This document shows positions 9,409 through 20,000 of a DNA stretch of 64,000 nt, in pieces. The notes beneath the pieces were generated by a model that was given only the letters and a program-made list of their open reading frames with translations, searched no databases and was not told the origin of the DNA. The DNA lies in NCBI GenBank assembly GCA_044341025.1, contig JBIISM010000011.1, positions 1-64,000 on the forward strand. Reading direction: 5' to 3'. Both the position numbers and the translations under genes were made by a program. Numbering within the stretch: the first letter of the stretch is position 1; every line of letters starts with the position of its first letter. This DNA comes from JABMMZ01 sp044341025. Its GTDB lineage: Bacteria > Bacteroidota > Bacteroidia > NS11-12g > UBA955.

Positions 9409-9774
9409 ATGAATAAAAATCAATTTGCCAAAGCTCTTTTGGCCATCAGTCTTTTGGTGTTCTTTCAAAAGAATTCCTTTGCTTCTGCAAAAAATAAATC
9501 AAGTATAGTAACTACAAATCATTTTGCCAATACGACCGACAGCACCATTGTGTTAAGTGTAAGTGAAATGGGGTGTAAAACCGATTCAAAAATGGTTCAA
9601 ACCGCTTTGTACCGCCGGGTAGGAATTAAAAAAGTAATTTTGTCTGAAGGCACCGTAACGGTTGCATTTAATCCTCAGAAAATTTCAGTAAAGGAAATTG
9701 TTTCCATTATTGAAAATACGGGTACTTGTGAGGATCCGAACGCCAAAGTACACAAAGTAAAAATCAAATCGTAA
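9409..9774 (+). CDS. Exported heavy-metal-associated (HMA)-like domain protein
   Basis: 121 residues with a signal peptide (FAKALLAISLLVFFQ...SFA). The mature part follows the HMA beta-alpha-beta-beta-alpha-beta pattern: STIVLSVSEMGCKTDS, a helix, KKVILSEGTVTVAFNP, then a second helix VKEIVSIIENTG. The usual MxCxxC metal site is reduced to one Cys (MGCKTD); another Cys lies near the end (GTCEDP). It lies 3 bases before the TonB-receptor gene, so the two are almost certainly cotranscribed. A periplasmic metal chaperone is the likely role, though the degenerate site could mean a different ligand set. Confidence 0.72.
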   Translation: MNKNQFAKALLAISLLVFFQKNSFASAKNKSSIVTTNHFANTTDSTIVLSVSEMGCKTDSKMVQTALYRRVGIKKVILSEGTVTVAFNPQKISVKEIVSIIENTGTCEDPNAKVHKVKIKS

Positions 9775-9777
9775 GAC

Positions 9778-12003
9778 ATGCGCTTATTGGTTTTAATGCT
9801 CTGTTTTGTAACTGGGCTAATGTCTATGAACGCGCAGGTTTTGCTCAAAGCCAGAGTGCTCAATGAAAAAAAAGAGGCAATAGCCTCCGTTAGGGTAATG
9901 GATGCTAAGAGACAAGTCATTACGCTAAGCGATTCTTTGGGTTATTTTGGTGTAGAAATGCCGTTATTTGATTCTGGATACTTGTTGTTGAACCACCCCA
10001 ATTATATAGAAGATACCATACGCAAACCATTAAATGCAAATAGGGTTTATGTTTTGAAAGAAGTGGTAACCATTAAAGGTTTTACAATTAAGTCAGACGA
10101 TGTCAATTCGAAAATGGCGGGCTTGACGGTAAATACTGAAGTGATCAATCAAGCTGAATTAAAAAAGGCTGCTTGCTGCGATTTGGCGGGTTGTTTTGAG
10201 ACCCAAGGCACTGTTCAAGCCATGACCACCAATATTATTACCAATGCCAAAGAGTTGAGGATATTGGGCCTTTCAGGTGTATACAACCAGATATTGGTGG
10301 ATGGAATGCCAATGGTTATGGGCTTGGCTTATACCTATGGAATTAGCAGTGTGCCGGGTACTTTGGTCGACAATATCTTTGTTTCAAAAGGCAGTACCTC
10401 TGTTTTGCAAGGCTTCGAAAGTATGGTTGGTCAAATTAATGTGCTGCCTAAAAGTCCAGATAAAGGAGAAAAATTGTTTTTAAACGCGTACGTCAACAGT
10501 TTTGGTGAAAACCAACACAATCTTAGTTTCCGTTTGGGCAAAGGCAAATGGAGTAATTTAACCGCCTTACACGTGGTTCAACCAGCGCAGAAATGGGACC
10601 GCGATGGCGATGGGTTTTTAGACTTGCCGCATTTGAAACGTTATTTGTTTTACGACAAATTGAAATATGGAGATGAAAATAAAAATGGGTTTAGTTTTTT
10701 ATTGGGTACAAAAATATTTAACGAAGAACGCGTTGGTGGTCAATGGCAATTTGACAAAACCAAAGACATTGGCAGCAGCCTAGTTTACGGACAATTGGTA
10801 AAATTTACCCAAGGGGAAGCCTATTTGAAAACGGCTTACCGATGGAATGAAAATGAACGCATTTCTGTATCGGCTTCAGGCGTTTTGCATGCCCAAAATT
10901 CTTGGTTTGGAACCGTGCATTACCAAGCCAAGCAAAAGCAAGGGTATGCCAATGCCCAATATGAAAAAACATGGCGCTCTGCCCATGAGTTTAAAACTGG
11001 TTTGTCCTTGCGCAGTTTGAACATCAACGAACAAATTGGTTTTACCGACACCAATTTACGCCGCACGTATGCAGGTAATTATTTAAAGCAAGAACTTGTT
11101 CCGGGTGTTTTTGTGGAGAATATATTTAAGTGGAGGGGCGATTTAATTACGTTGATTACCGGGGTGCGCGCCGATCACCACAATGTATTTGCGTGGAAAC
11201 TAACACCAAGGGCGATGTTGAAAATTGAGCTCAGTGAAAAGACCAGCTTAAGGGCCTCAGCAGGAACAGGTTGGCGAACCGTTAATTTGTTTTCCGAAAA
11301 TATAGGACTTTTGGTGAGCTCTCGCGATATCGTGTTTAAAGAAGCCTTGAATCCAGAGCAGACATTTAACTGGGGACTCAATCTAATGCATAAAATCAAA
11401 ACGAAAAAAATAGAAGGATTTGTAACCGTCGATTTTTACCAAACACGATTTGGAAATCAGTTTTTCCCAGACTATGATGCCGTGCCGACTAAGGCCATCG
11501 TCTCAAATTTTTCTGGTTTGTCGGTGTCCAATGGATTTCAAACCGACTTCAATGTAAAATATAGAAAAAGTTGGGAAATAAAATTGGCGTACAACTATTT
11601 GGATGTGTATAGGAAAACGAATGGCGTAAAAGTTTTGTTGCCCTTTAATTCAAAACACAAAGTATTGGCCGCCATATCCTACATACCAAAAACAAAGAAA
11701 TGGAGAATAGATGTAAACGCACATTGGTTTGGTGTGCAACGCTTGCCGAACACCGATTTGAATCCTGAAGAATACCAACAGGCCAAGCAATCGAAACCCT
11801 ATTCGACGTTTAATTTGCAGTTGAGCAAAACTTGGAAACGCCTTGATGTGTATATGGGTTGCGAGAATATCTTAGACTACAGACAATTAAAACCCATAGT
11901 GAGCTGGCAGAACCCATTTAGTCCGTATTTTGATACCTCTTTCAATTGGGGGCCAACCAGGGGAAGAGAATTCTATTTGGGCTTTCGGTACAAAATAAAC
12001 TAG
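9778..12003 (+). CDS. TonB-dependent outer-membrane receptor, probably for a metal or metal chelate
   Basis: 741 residues. Signal peptide (MRLLVLMLCFVTGLMSMNAQ), a carboxypeptidase-regulatory-like domain (about 22-95), a plug domain (about 115-230, with ELRILGLSG, ILVDGMPM, DNIFVSKG), then a beta-barrel ending in an aromatic strand (EFYLGFRYKIN). The plug begins with KAACCDLAGCFE, a cysteine-pair motif that I associate with Bacteroidota receptors encoded beside HMA proteins. With the two upstream small exported proteins this forms a three-gene set that probably binds and imports a soft metal such as copper. Substrate is inference. Confidence 0.82.
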   Translation: MRLLVLMLCFVTGLMSMNAQVLLKARVLNEKKEAIASVRVMDAKRQVITLSDSLGYFGVEMPLFDSGYLLLNHPNYIEDTIRKPLNANRVYVLKEVVTIKGFTIKSDDVNSKMAGLTVNTEVINQAELKKAACCDLAGCFETQGTVQAMTTNIITNAKELRILGLSGVYNQILVDGMPMVMGLAYTYGISSVPGTLVDNIFVSKGSTSVLQGFESMVGQINVLPKSPDKGEKLFLNAYVNSFGENQHNLSFRLGKGKWSNLTALHVVQPAQKWDRDGDGFLDLPHLKRYLFYDKLKYGDENKNGFSFLLGTKIFNEERVGGQWQFDKTKDIGSSLVYGQLVKFTQGEAYLKTAYRWNENERISVSASGVLHAQNSWFGTVHYQAKQKQGYANAQYEKTWRSAHEFKTGLSLRSLNINEQIGFTDTNLRRTYAGNYLKQELVPGVFVENIFKWRGDLITLITGVRADHHNVFAWKLTPRAMLKIELSEKTSLRASAGTGWRTVNLFSENIGLLVSSRDIVFKEALNPEQTFNWGLNLMHKIKTKKIEGFVTVDFYQTRFGNQFFPDYDAVPTKAIVSNFSGLSVSNGFQTDFNVKYRKSWEIKLAYNYLDVYRKTNGVKVLLPFNSKHKVLAAISYIPKTKKWRIDVNAHWFGVQRLPNTDLNPEEYQQAKQSKPYSTFNLQLSKTWKRLDVYMGCENILDYRQLKPIVSWQNPFSPYFDTSFNWGPTRGREFYLGFRYKIN

Positions 12004-12071
12004 AGAAAGTCTTGTGGGTTAAATTTTCAAAACGTGCATAAATATCGCGTTAGGTAAATTCATTTTTTCAA

Positions 12072-12079
12072 TATAATTG
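12072..12079 (+). promoter_or_regulatory. Possible -7 box before recD
   Basis: TATAATTG, a one-mismatch TAnnTTTG. It lies 1 base before the first ATG (12081) and 4 bases before the second (12084), which would make the second ATG a leaderless start. Confidence 0.3.
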
Positions 12080-12080
12080 T

Positions 12081-13865
12081 ATGATGAATAAACCAGATGT
12101 GCATTTTCAATTTGCAAGCTTTTTTCCAGAGCCCCGACTTAGGCCTTATGCCTATTTGCTTTCGAAAAAAATGCAAGAAGGACATATCTGTGTTCACGAG
12201 CAAGATGTGCAAGCGAATTTAAAAGACACGCCCTTTGAAGAGGCTGAATTGAAAACGCCTTTGTCTTCCTTAAGTAAATTTGTAGCAACACGCCAAAATC
12301 AAATACTTCCTTTTGTGTTGTACAATCAGCGTTTTTACTTGCAAAGGTATTTCAATTACGAAACCCAAATTTTAAACCGCATTAAAGGTTTTGTGGCCGC
12401 TGAAAATCCATGTCAGCAGGAGCGTTTGGATGCCTTGAAAACCCAGACGGGCCTATTGGAAAAATTTCAGGCCGACTACAGTTTGGATGCCTTGCCTGAC
12501 GAAAAAGTAGATTGGCAAATGCTGGCGGTGGTGCAAAGTGTATTGCATAATTTTTCGATTGTTACAGGTGGACCGGGTACAGGAAAGACCACCACGGTGG
12601 CAAAAATATTGGCTGTGTTGTTGCACTTAAATCCTGAGTGTAGAATAGCCTTGTGTGCACCAACTGGTAAGGCTGCCATGCGCATGGCCGAGAGTTTAAA
12701 AAATACCAATTTGCCTATTGATGACAGCATTAAAACGGTGCTGAAGAATTTAAGCCCAAACACCATACACCGTTTGTTGCGTTATGTGCCTGAAAGCATC
12801 AATTTCAAACACAACAAAGACAATCCTTTGCCATACGATGTATTGGTTGTAGATGAAGCATCGATGCTGGATGTGGCCTTGTTTGCCAAATTGCTTGAAG
12901 CCGTTGGCGAGCATACCCGTATTGTTTTATTGGGCGATAAAAACCAATTGGCCTCAGTAGAGGCAGGCTCTTTATTCGGTGATTTGTGCCGGGCACAAGA
13001 CAGCAATTTGTTGTTTTCAGCAGAATCTGTACAAGACGTCAATGCATTTATACCTGATAAAGAAAGACAGTTAAAGCCAATACACATCGGACAGTCAAGT
13101 CATCCCTTGTTTGCCCATGTGGTGGAGTTGCAGAAGTCACACCGCTTTAGCAGTGGAAGTGGAATTGGCAAACTCAGCCGCGCCATTATACAAAATGATG
13201 AGGCTGCTTTGCAAGCATTTACTCAAACACCTTATCCTGGAATTGAGCTAATTGACAACAAAGACCACAGCAGCTTTGAAGCCTTTATAGACGGCTATGC
13301 CGACTACATAAAAGAGGCTGATATAGCCAAGGCTTTGGACAAGTTTAACCAATTGAGGGTGCTTTGTGCCGTGCGTGAGGGTGCTCAAGGTTTGTACAGT
13401 TTGAACAAGGCCATAGAGACCTATTTGAGTAAGAAAAATTTAATCAATCCCAACAACGACTATTACGAAAACCGACCCATAATCATTACAAAAAATTACC
13501 CGGATTTAAAATTGTTTAACGGTGATGTTGGCATTGTGCGCAAAGACGATGCCGGCAATATGCGCGCATGGTTTGAAGACAGCAACAAGAACATCCGTTC
13601 GGTAATGCCGGGGTATATCGCCCATGCGGAGACGGTATTTGCCATGACCATACACAAGTCGCAGGGCTCAGAGTATCCTAAGGTTATGGTGGTATTGCCA
13701 GAGGCCAGTGGTGGCCAGTTGCTGACACGCGAATTGCTTTACACCGCGGTAACTAGGGCCAAAGAATCTTTGATCTTGCAGTGCACTGCAGCCCTTATGT
13801 GCTCAACTTGCGCCCAAGGGGTTAGCCGAACTTCAGGTATTGTTGAACGCTTAAAAGAAAACTAA
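12081..13865 (+). CDS. recD: Exodeoxyribonuclease V alpha subunit, RecD helicase
   Basis: 594 residues, close to E. coli RecD (608). Walker A motif GGPGTGKTTT at about residues 163-172, Walker B region VLVVDEASMLD near 255-265, LGDKNQLASVEAGSLFGD near 292-309, and the C-terminal UvrD-like helicase motif AMTIHKSQGSEY followed by LLYTAVTRAKE. RecD is the 5'-3' helicase of RecBCD, which processes double-strand breaks. The start could be either of two adjacent ATGs (12081, 12084). It is the first gene of a tight recD-recC-recB operon, with recC four bases downstream. Confidence 0.93.
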   Translation: MMNKPDVHFQFASFFPEPRLRPYAYLLSKKMQEGHICVHEQDVQANLKDTPFEEAELKTPLSSLSKFVATRQNQILPFVLYNQRFYLQRYFNYETQILNRIKGFVAAENPCQQERLDALKTQTGLLEKFQADYSLDALPDEKVDWQMLAVVQSVLHNFSIVTGGPGTGKTTTVAKILAVLLHLNPECRIALCAPTGKAAMRMAESLKNTNLPIDDSIKTVLKNLSPNTIHRLLRYVPESINFKHNKDNPLPYDVLVVDEASMLDVALFAKLLEAVGEHTRIVLLGDKNQLASVEAGSLFGDLCRAQDSNLLFSAESVQDVNAFIPDKERQLKPIHIGQSSHPLFAHVVELQKSHRFSSGSGIGKLSRAIIQNDEAALQAFTQTPYPGIELIDNKDHSSFEAFIDGYADYIKEADIAKALDKFNQLRVLCAVREGAQGLYSLNKAIETYLSKKNLINPNNDYYENRPIIITKNYPDLKLFNGDVGIVRKDDAGNMRAWFEDSNKNIRSVMPGYIAHAETVFAMTIHKSQGSEYPKVMVVLPEASGGQLLTRELLYTAVTRAKESLILQCTAALMCSTCAQGVSRTSGIVERLKEN

Positions 13866-13869
13866 CCCT

Positions 13870-16800
13870 ATGTCAATTCAATTATTTGTATCCAATGCTT
13901 TACCCAAACTGGCCGCTCAAATGGCCAGCGATTTAAAGCAAAATAAATCCAATGTATTTGCACCAGAGCAAATCATTACCCAAACCGAAGGGATGAACAA
14001 TTGGCTGAAAATTTGTTTGTCTCAGCACCTCGGCATTGCCGCCAATTTGGTGTTTGGAAAACCCAGCGACTTGATTTCGAAAATTTACTATTTATTGGGA
14101 GGGTTTAGCAAGCCGATTTTGGGGGTCGATTACATCAAATGGAATTTATACCATATTTTATCCGAGCAGGGATTTAAAGACAAATTTTCAGGTATTGCCA
14201 AGTATTATGCAGGCAATGATGTGAAGCAAATCGCTTTGGCTTCAAAGCTTGCCGACTTATTCGACCAGTATCAAATATACCGGCCAGAAATAATTGAAAA
14301 ATGGAGCCGCACAGAATTGGTCAACGTGGTAGACGATTTTCAAGAATACCTTTGGGCGCGTTTGCAAGAAATTGTAAACAGAACCATGTTGGACAAAACC
14401 AATATCATTCAAGAAATTATTGAGCATCTTAAGCAAGAAGAAAAGCAAGACCTTTTAAAAACCAATTTGCCCCATATACAATTTTTCGGTATAGCGGTTA
14501 TTACCCCGTTCTATCTGAATTTGTTTAATGAATTAGCAAAACACATTGACATACGTTTTTACCTATTAAATCCGGCCCCTACCATGTATTGGTTGGAAGA
14601 TAAGTCGGAAAAAGAAATCGCCCGTTTTGCTCAAAAATTTCCTAAAATTAAGCGTGAGAACAACACCTTTGGTACCCAAGGTAATGAGCTTTTAAACAGT
14701 TGGGGCACAATTATAAAGGACAGTTTTTCGCTCTTGTTCCAAGACGAAATGTACATCAACAGCTACAACGATGATTTGGCAGAAGAACCAGCAGAACCAG
14801 AATCATTGTTGCAGAAAATTCAATATGATATTTTTAACAATGCTGATCGGGATATTCGGGCAGTCTTGAGTGAAGCCGATTTGAGCGATGGGTCTGTGCA
14901 GATAAATGCCTGTTACACCATCGTGCGCGAAGTGGAAGTCTTATACAACTATTTGGTCGATTTGGTTGAAAATAGAAGTGGCGAATATTCGCCCCGCGAT
15001 TTAGTGGTGATGGCCAGCGACATCGACAACTATGCGCCATATATTCGGGCGGTATTTGACAATGCCCCATACCGTTTTCCATACACCATAGCCGACGAGC
15101 ACATCAATGTTGGCAATTCAATATTCAATGCCATAGAGCAAATTATTTCCTTGCAACTGGAGGCTTTCAAGACCGAAGACATTATGGTTTTGTTTGAATC
15201 AAAATACATCAGAGAACGTTTTGGAATTCAAGATGTGTCGCTGATACGGCGCGCTATTGAGACTGCCAATATTCGTTTTGGACAGCGAGGTAACAAAGAA
15301 AACGGAACCCATGTGTTGAGTTGGGACTATGGCTTAAAACGCATGATGTACGGCATTTGCGTCAGCGGCGAACCAATCGTGGATATTGACGGAGATACGT
15401 TAATACCCCTCGATGCTTTTGAAGGTTCAGATACTTACGACCTTATCCGTTTTTGGTATTTTATGCAAGAATTGGAACGCACCTTGTTGAAGCGCAATAC
15501 AGCCAAGGGGATAGTCGAATGGGGTAAATTTATTCAAGAGTTGGTCGAAGATTTGGTGTTTCAATCGAGCGAACAGGAGGATGATGATTACCACCGCTTG
15601 ATACAGTATTTAGAGCGTTTAAGTTCTTTTGAAGAAATTAGTACAGAGCCGATTGGTTTTGAGGTTTTCAGACACAGTTTTTTAGAAGTACTCAACACAG
15701 AAACCAAAGCCAAGTCGTTTGCTGGTGCTGGCATCACTTTTTGTTCACTCATTCCCATGCGCAGCATTCCATTTAAAATGGTGGCCATGTTGGGCATGAA
15801 TTTCGATAAATTTCCACGCAAAGAAAACGAACCTAGTTTTAACATCATTGAACAAAAGAAACGCAAAGGCGATAGGAATGTCAAAGACAACGACAAGCAT
15901 TTGTTTTTAGAAACCATATTGTCTGCGGAGCAAAATTTCTATGTCAGTTACATCGGTCGAAGTGCCAAGGATGCAGTGCCAATTCCCCCTTCCTCATTGG
16001 TGGATGAGTTGATTGAATATATTGTTCAAGGTGTTGCAAAAACAAACAAGAATTTATACGAGCAAATTGTAAGCGTTCATCCTTTGCAAGGGTTTAGTCA
16101 GACGTACTTTAATGGCTCTGGACTAAAAACCTATTTAAGCGATGCCAACTATGCAAGTAAAGCTGGCTCTTCACAATCAGAGAGCAGCGAAATAGAATTG
16201 AATTTTGATGAAATAGCGCTGTCTGACCTTTTGAATTTCATTAAAGATCCAATTAAGTTTTATTTCAATAAAAGATTGGGTATTTATTACCGAGAAGAGG
16301 CCATTTTGTTGCCAGATACAGAGGTTTTCGACTTCGACTCCTTAAGCAATTGGAAAATAAAAGACGACTTGTTGAAGTTGCCTGATGATCAATACGAAAC
16401 GTATTTTGAACGTCAAAATTTGATGGGAAATTTTCCGCTAATGAATGCAGGGAAATTGGTGTTTCAAAAGTTTTTAAAAGACTTAAAGCTTAAGAAGGTT
16501 ATGATTGAAGCCCAAACGACAGGAAAAGATCCTAGCCCAATAGGCTTAAGTTTTAAAATTGGAAAGCATATACTCACAGGAAAATCAGACCATGTGTTTG
16601 CTGATATGTTCCTGGCTTGGTCAGATTCGAGCAACAACAAAAAGCATGTTGTTTCAGCGTATTTGGAATATCTGGTTTTAACTGCTGCGGGAAATGAATT
16701 GGACTTCAGTTTTATTGACTTAAAAAAGTCTAAAGATTTTTGGTTTAAACGCAACACCATTTCACAAACAGAGGCTGAGCAAGAATTGACGCAATATTTG

Positions 16801-17085
16801 GAGTTTTTCAAAAATGGATACAAAGAACCATTTATGTTTTGTCCTTCAATGGGAGGGAATCCATTGAAATATTTTAAAGATGGCCCAGAAGGATTTGTTT
16901 CTACAGTTTATAAGATGATAGAAAATCCCAATGACTATTTTTTCAAAGACAATGAATACAACATCAAGGCTTTGGAACATGGCTTTTTTGAATTGGATCA
17001 GGCGCATAAGTTTGAAGAAAATATCCAGTTTGTTTATGGACCGATTAACCGTTTATTGCCTAAAATGAGCAAACTATGGAAGTAA
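13870..17085 (+). CDS. recC: Exodeoxyribonuclease V gamma subunit, RecC
   Basis: 1071 residues. The N-terminus (FVSNALPKLA, QTEGMNNWLK, NLVFGKPSDLI) matches the RecC opening. The middle contains HINACYTIVREVEVLYNYL-like helicase-fold motifs (CYTIVREVEVLYN) and CSLIPMRSIPFKMVAMLGM. Helicase ATP motifs are absent, as expected for RecC, the inactive helicase-fold subunit that recognises Chi sites and splits the strands. It starts 4 bases after recD and overlaps recB by 10 bases (17076-17085), so the subunits are translationally linked. Confidence 0.92.
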   Translation: MSIQLFVSNALPKLAAQMASDLKQNKSNVFAPEQIITQTEGMNNWLKICLSQHLGIAANLVFGKPSDLISKIYYLLGGFSKPILGVDYIKWNLYHILSEQGFKDKFSGIAKYYAGNDVKQIALASKLADLFDQYQIYRPEIIEKWSRTELVNVVDDFQEYLWARLQEIVNRTMLDKTNIIQEIIEHLKQEEKQDLLKTNLPHIQFFGIAVITPFYLNLFNELAKHIDIRFYLLNPAPTMYWLEDKSEKEIARFAQKFPKIKRENNTFGTQGNELLNSWGTIIKDSFSLLFQDEMYINSYNDDLAEEPAEPESLLQKIQYDIFNNADRDIRAVLSEADLSDGSVQINACYTIVREVEVLYNYLVDLVENRSGEYSPRDLVVMASDIDNYAPYIRAVFDNAPYRFPYTIADEHINVGNSIFNAIEQIISLQLEAFKTEDIMVLFESKYIRERFGIQDVSLIRRAIETANIRFGQRGNKENGTHVLSWDYGLKRMMYGICVSGEPIVDIDGDTLIPLDAFEGSDTYDLIRFWYFMQELERTLLKRNTAKGIVEWGKFIQELVEDLVFQSSEQEDDDYHRLIQYLERLSSFEEISTEPIGFEVFRHSFLEVLNTETKAKSFAGAGITFCSLIPMRSIPFKMVAMLGMNFDKFPRKENEPSFNIIEQKKRKGDRNVKDNDKHLFLETILSAEQNFYVSYIGRSAKDAVPIPPSSLVDELIEYIVQGVAKTNKNLYEQIVSVHPLQGFSQTYFNGSGLKTYLSDANYASKAGSSQSESSEIELNFDEIALSDLLNFIKDPIKFYFNKRLGIYYREEAILLPDTEVFDFDSLSNWKIKDDLLKLPDDQYETYFERQNLMGNFPLMNAGKLVFQKFLKDLKLKKVMIEAQTTGKDPSPIGLSFKIGKHILTGKSDHVFADMFLAWSDSSNNKKHVVSAYLEYLVLTAAGNELDFSFIDLKKSKDFWFKRNTISQTEAEQELTQYLEFFKNGYKEPFMFCPSMGGNPLKYFKDGPEGFVSTVYKMIENPNDYFFKDNEYNIKALEHGFFELDQAHKFEENIQFVYGPINRLLPKMSKLWK

Positions 17086-20000
17086 AAAAATTTGTTGCAG
17101 AGGACGTGCTCTTGCAGGGCAGTAATTTAATTGAAGCAAGTGCTGGAACAGGAAAGACCTATTCGATCGCCATCTTGGCTTTGCGCTTGGTGATGGAAAA
17201 AAATATTCCCATTCAAGAAATCTTGATGGTAACTTTTACCAAGGCTGCGGTGGCCGAGTTGGAAACCAGGGTGCGTTTGTTTATCCGCTTGGCGCACATG
17301 GCTTGTGTGGGTCAGAAAATAGAGGATAAAAAAATAAATGACTTGGTGCTCGAGTCTATTGGTCATTTTCAAAGGCCAGAAGTTGAGCGCCGCTTGAAAA
17401 CCGCCATTTTGTTTTTGGATGAAACCGCCATCAACACCATACATGGATTTTGCCAAAGGACCTTGAATGAATATGCCTTCGAAACAAACCAAATATTTGG
17501 CTCAGGCGCAACCAGTGAAGCCGAATTAAATCTTGTGTTGGAAGCCTCAGTGAATCAGTTTTGGCGCAAAGAAATTACCCGTTTGGATACCGAATTGTTG
17601 AGGCATTTAGAAGCTGTTTTCAAACGCGAAGATTTAAAACAATTTGCAAAGAATGTTTTAGGCGGGCAAGTTTTGGTTCAGGTTGAGCCCTATGAAACAG
17701 ACTTTTTAGAACTGAACAAACAGAAAGAGCTTGTTGCAGTCTTAACAGAATTTGAGGCAGCTATTGATGCGGTAATCAACGAGGCTAAGGGCTATCTCGA
17801 TGCAAATTATACTGACTTGATGGATAAGGTTTTGGCCGACAACAATGCAAAGAAAAACTATCCAGAATTATTAGACAGCCCAGATGAATTGTTTAAAGAG
17901 GTTCTGAAAAATAGAGAGATAAAATACATAAGAAAAATATTTGGAGACTTGTTGGATATTCTGGATCAGGCTGTCGAGCCTCAAAAAGAACTTCAATATG
18001 AAGTAGATGTGTTTGCCAATAAACTTCAACAATTTGCTTTAGAACAAATTGTTAAAGAAGTTAAAGAGCTAAAAGAGCGCAACAGTTTCTTAACCTTCGA
18101 CGACATGATTCAGAAACTGCATGAGGCTGTTGTGGTTAAAAACCATCTCAGCTTGCGCGATGCCTTGCGCATCAAATACAAGGCTGTATTTATCGATGAG
18201 TTCCAGGACACCGATAAAATGCAGTATGAAATTTTTAGCCATTTGTTTTCCGAAGCGCCTTCCATTTTGTTTTTTATTGGCGACCCCAAGCAATCGATCT
18301 ACGCTTGGCGCAAGGCAGATATAAACACCTATTTCAGTGCCAAGAAAATGGTGAAAAATGTGTATGGAATGAACACAAACTTTCGTTCGAGCGATGCCAT
18401 AGTGGCGGCGCAAAATGTTTTTTTCAAACCCAAGTCAGACTTCGACACCTTTGAGTATAGAGGTGCCGCAGATGCAATTGAATACATTCATGTTGATGCC
18501 CCTATGGACAATGAGAAAGGTGATTTTGTAAGTGGAATCGGTGTTGAAAAACCTATAAGCATTATTAAGGAAAGCAGTAAAAATAAAATAGCCAGTGCTA
18601 CAGCTGCCATAGTGGTTAAATTATTGGGCGACAATGGGTATGGAATTGTTTCAAAAGATGTTAAGCGGTCCATAAAGCCTTCCGATATTGGCATCTTGGT
18701 GCGCAGTAATTTTGAAGGGAAATTAATCAAACAGATTTTAAGTAAAGCGAATATACCAGCCATCACCATTGATGAAACAAAATTGTCTGATACAATTGAA
18801 GCCAAAGAGATTTTGTATGTGCTGCGTGCCGTGTTTGAGATTAGCCGTTCGAACATCAACAAGGCTTTGTTAAGCAATTTAAGTGGCTTAGATCTTGAAT
18901 CTGTTTTAACCATCAATGAAGAATCTGTTTTAAATCAATTTAAGTCCTATCAGGAAACATGGATACAAAACGGGGTATTTGTGATGTTGATGCGCTTTAT
19001 CAGCGATTATAAAGTAAAGACCCATTTGCTTGAGCAAGACCATGCCAGTGGAGAGCGACAATTGTCAAATGTTTTGCAGTTGTTGGAAATATTGCATAAG
19101 ACCCAAACATTTAACCAATATGCCCCCAATGAATTGATCAACTGGTTGCAAAAAGCCATAGAAAATTCGTCCGCAGCGGGCGATGAATTTGAGCAAAGAA
19201 TAGAAAGCGATGAGGATGCGGTAAAGATTTTGACCATCCATAAAAGTAAGGGCCTTGAGTACAATATTGTCATTGCGCCTTATCTAGATTTACAGCCAGT
19301 AACTAAAGGATATCCAAGTTTTAGAGACCCAGTTAATTCGGTGTATTATTTTGGGAATCCAAGACTCTTGAGCGAGGAGCAGAATGCAGCACTGAACTTA
19401 CAGTTGCAGCAAGAAAACAGGCGTTTAATTTATGTGGCCATCACCCGAGCGAAATACAAATGTTATGTAATCGAAAATTCCTCAAGCAGACAAAAAATAG
19501 GTTCCGCTTTGGATCCGATTCTGCGCGCCATAGATGAAGTAAAGCCTAAGGAAATTGAGTTGATCGATCCAATTGAAATGGACTCAGCGTTTCGGTATAA
19601 GTCGGGCCATAAAAAGTTTCCATTAGACTATGCCAAAGCCCAAAGGTTTGATTTACAAGAAGTCAACTGGCGCAAAATAAGTTATACGTATTTGAACCCT
19701 GAGCACCCCATCGTTCCGAAGTTAAGTTCTGGAATTGTGCAGGATGTGTATGGCGATTTTATCTTTAAAAAATTAAAGAAGGGAGCATTTACTGGAAATT
19801 TATTGCACAGTATATTTGAGAATATTGCGTTTAACGACCGCTACCATTGGGATAAAATTGTTAAGCGCTCCTTGAAGCGCTTGGCTTTGGTGAATCAAGA
19901 ATTGTACAATGAGCACTTGTTGAATTTACTGGATCATACAACAGAAAAGGAATTAAACGATGGGCAAAGAACGTTTAAACTATCTGAAGTGGGCAATGAG

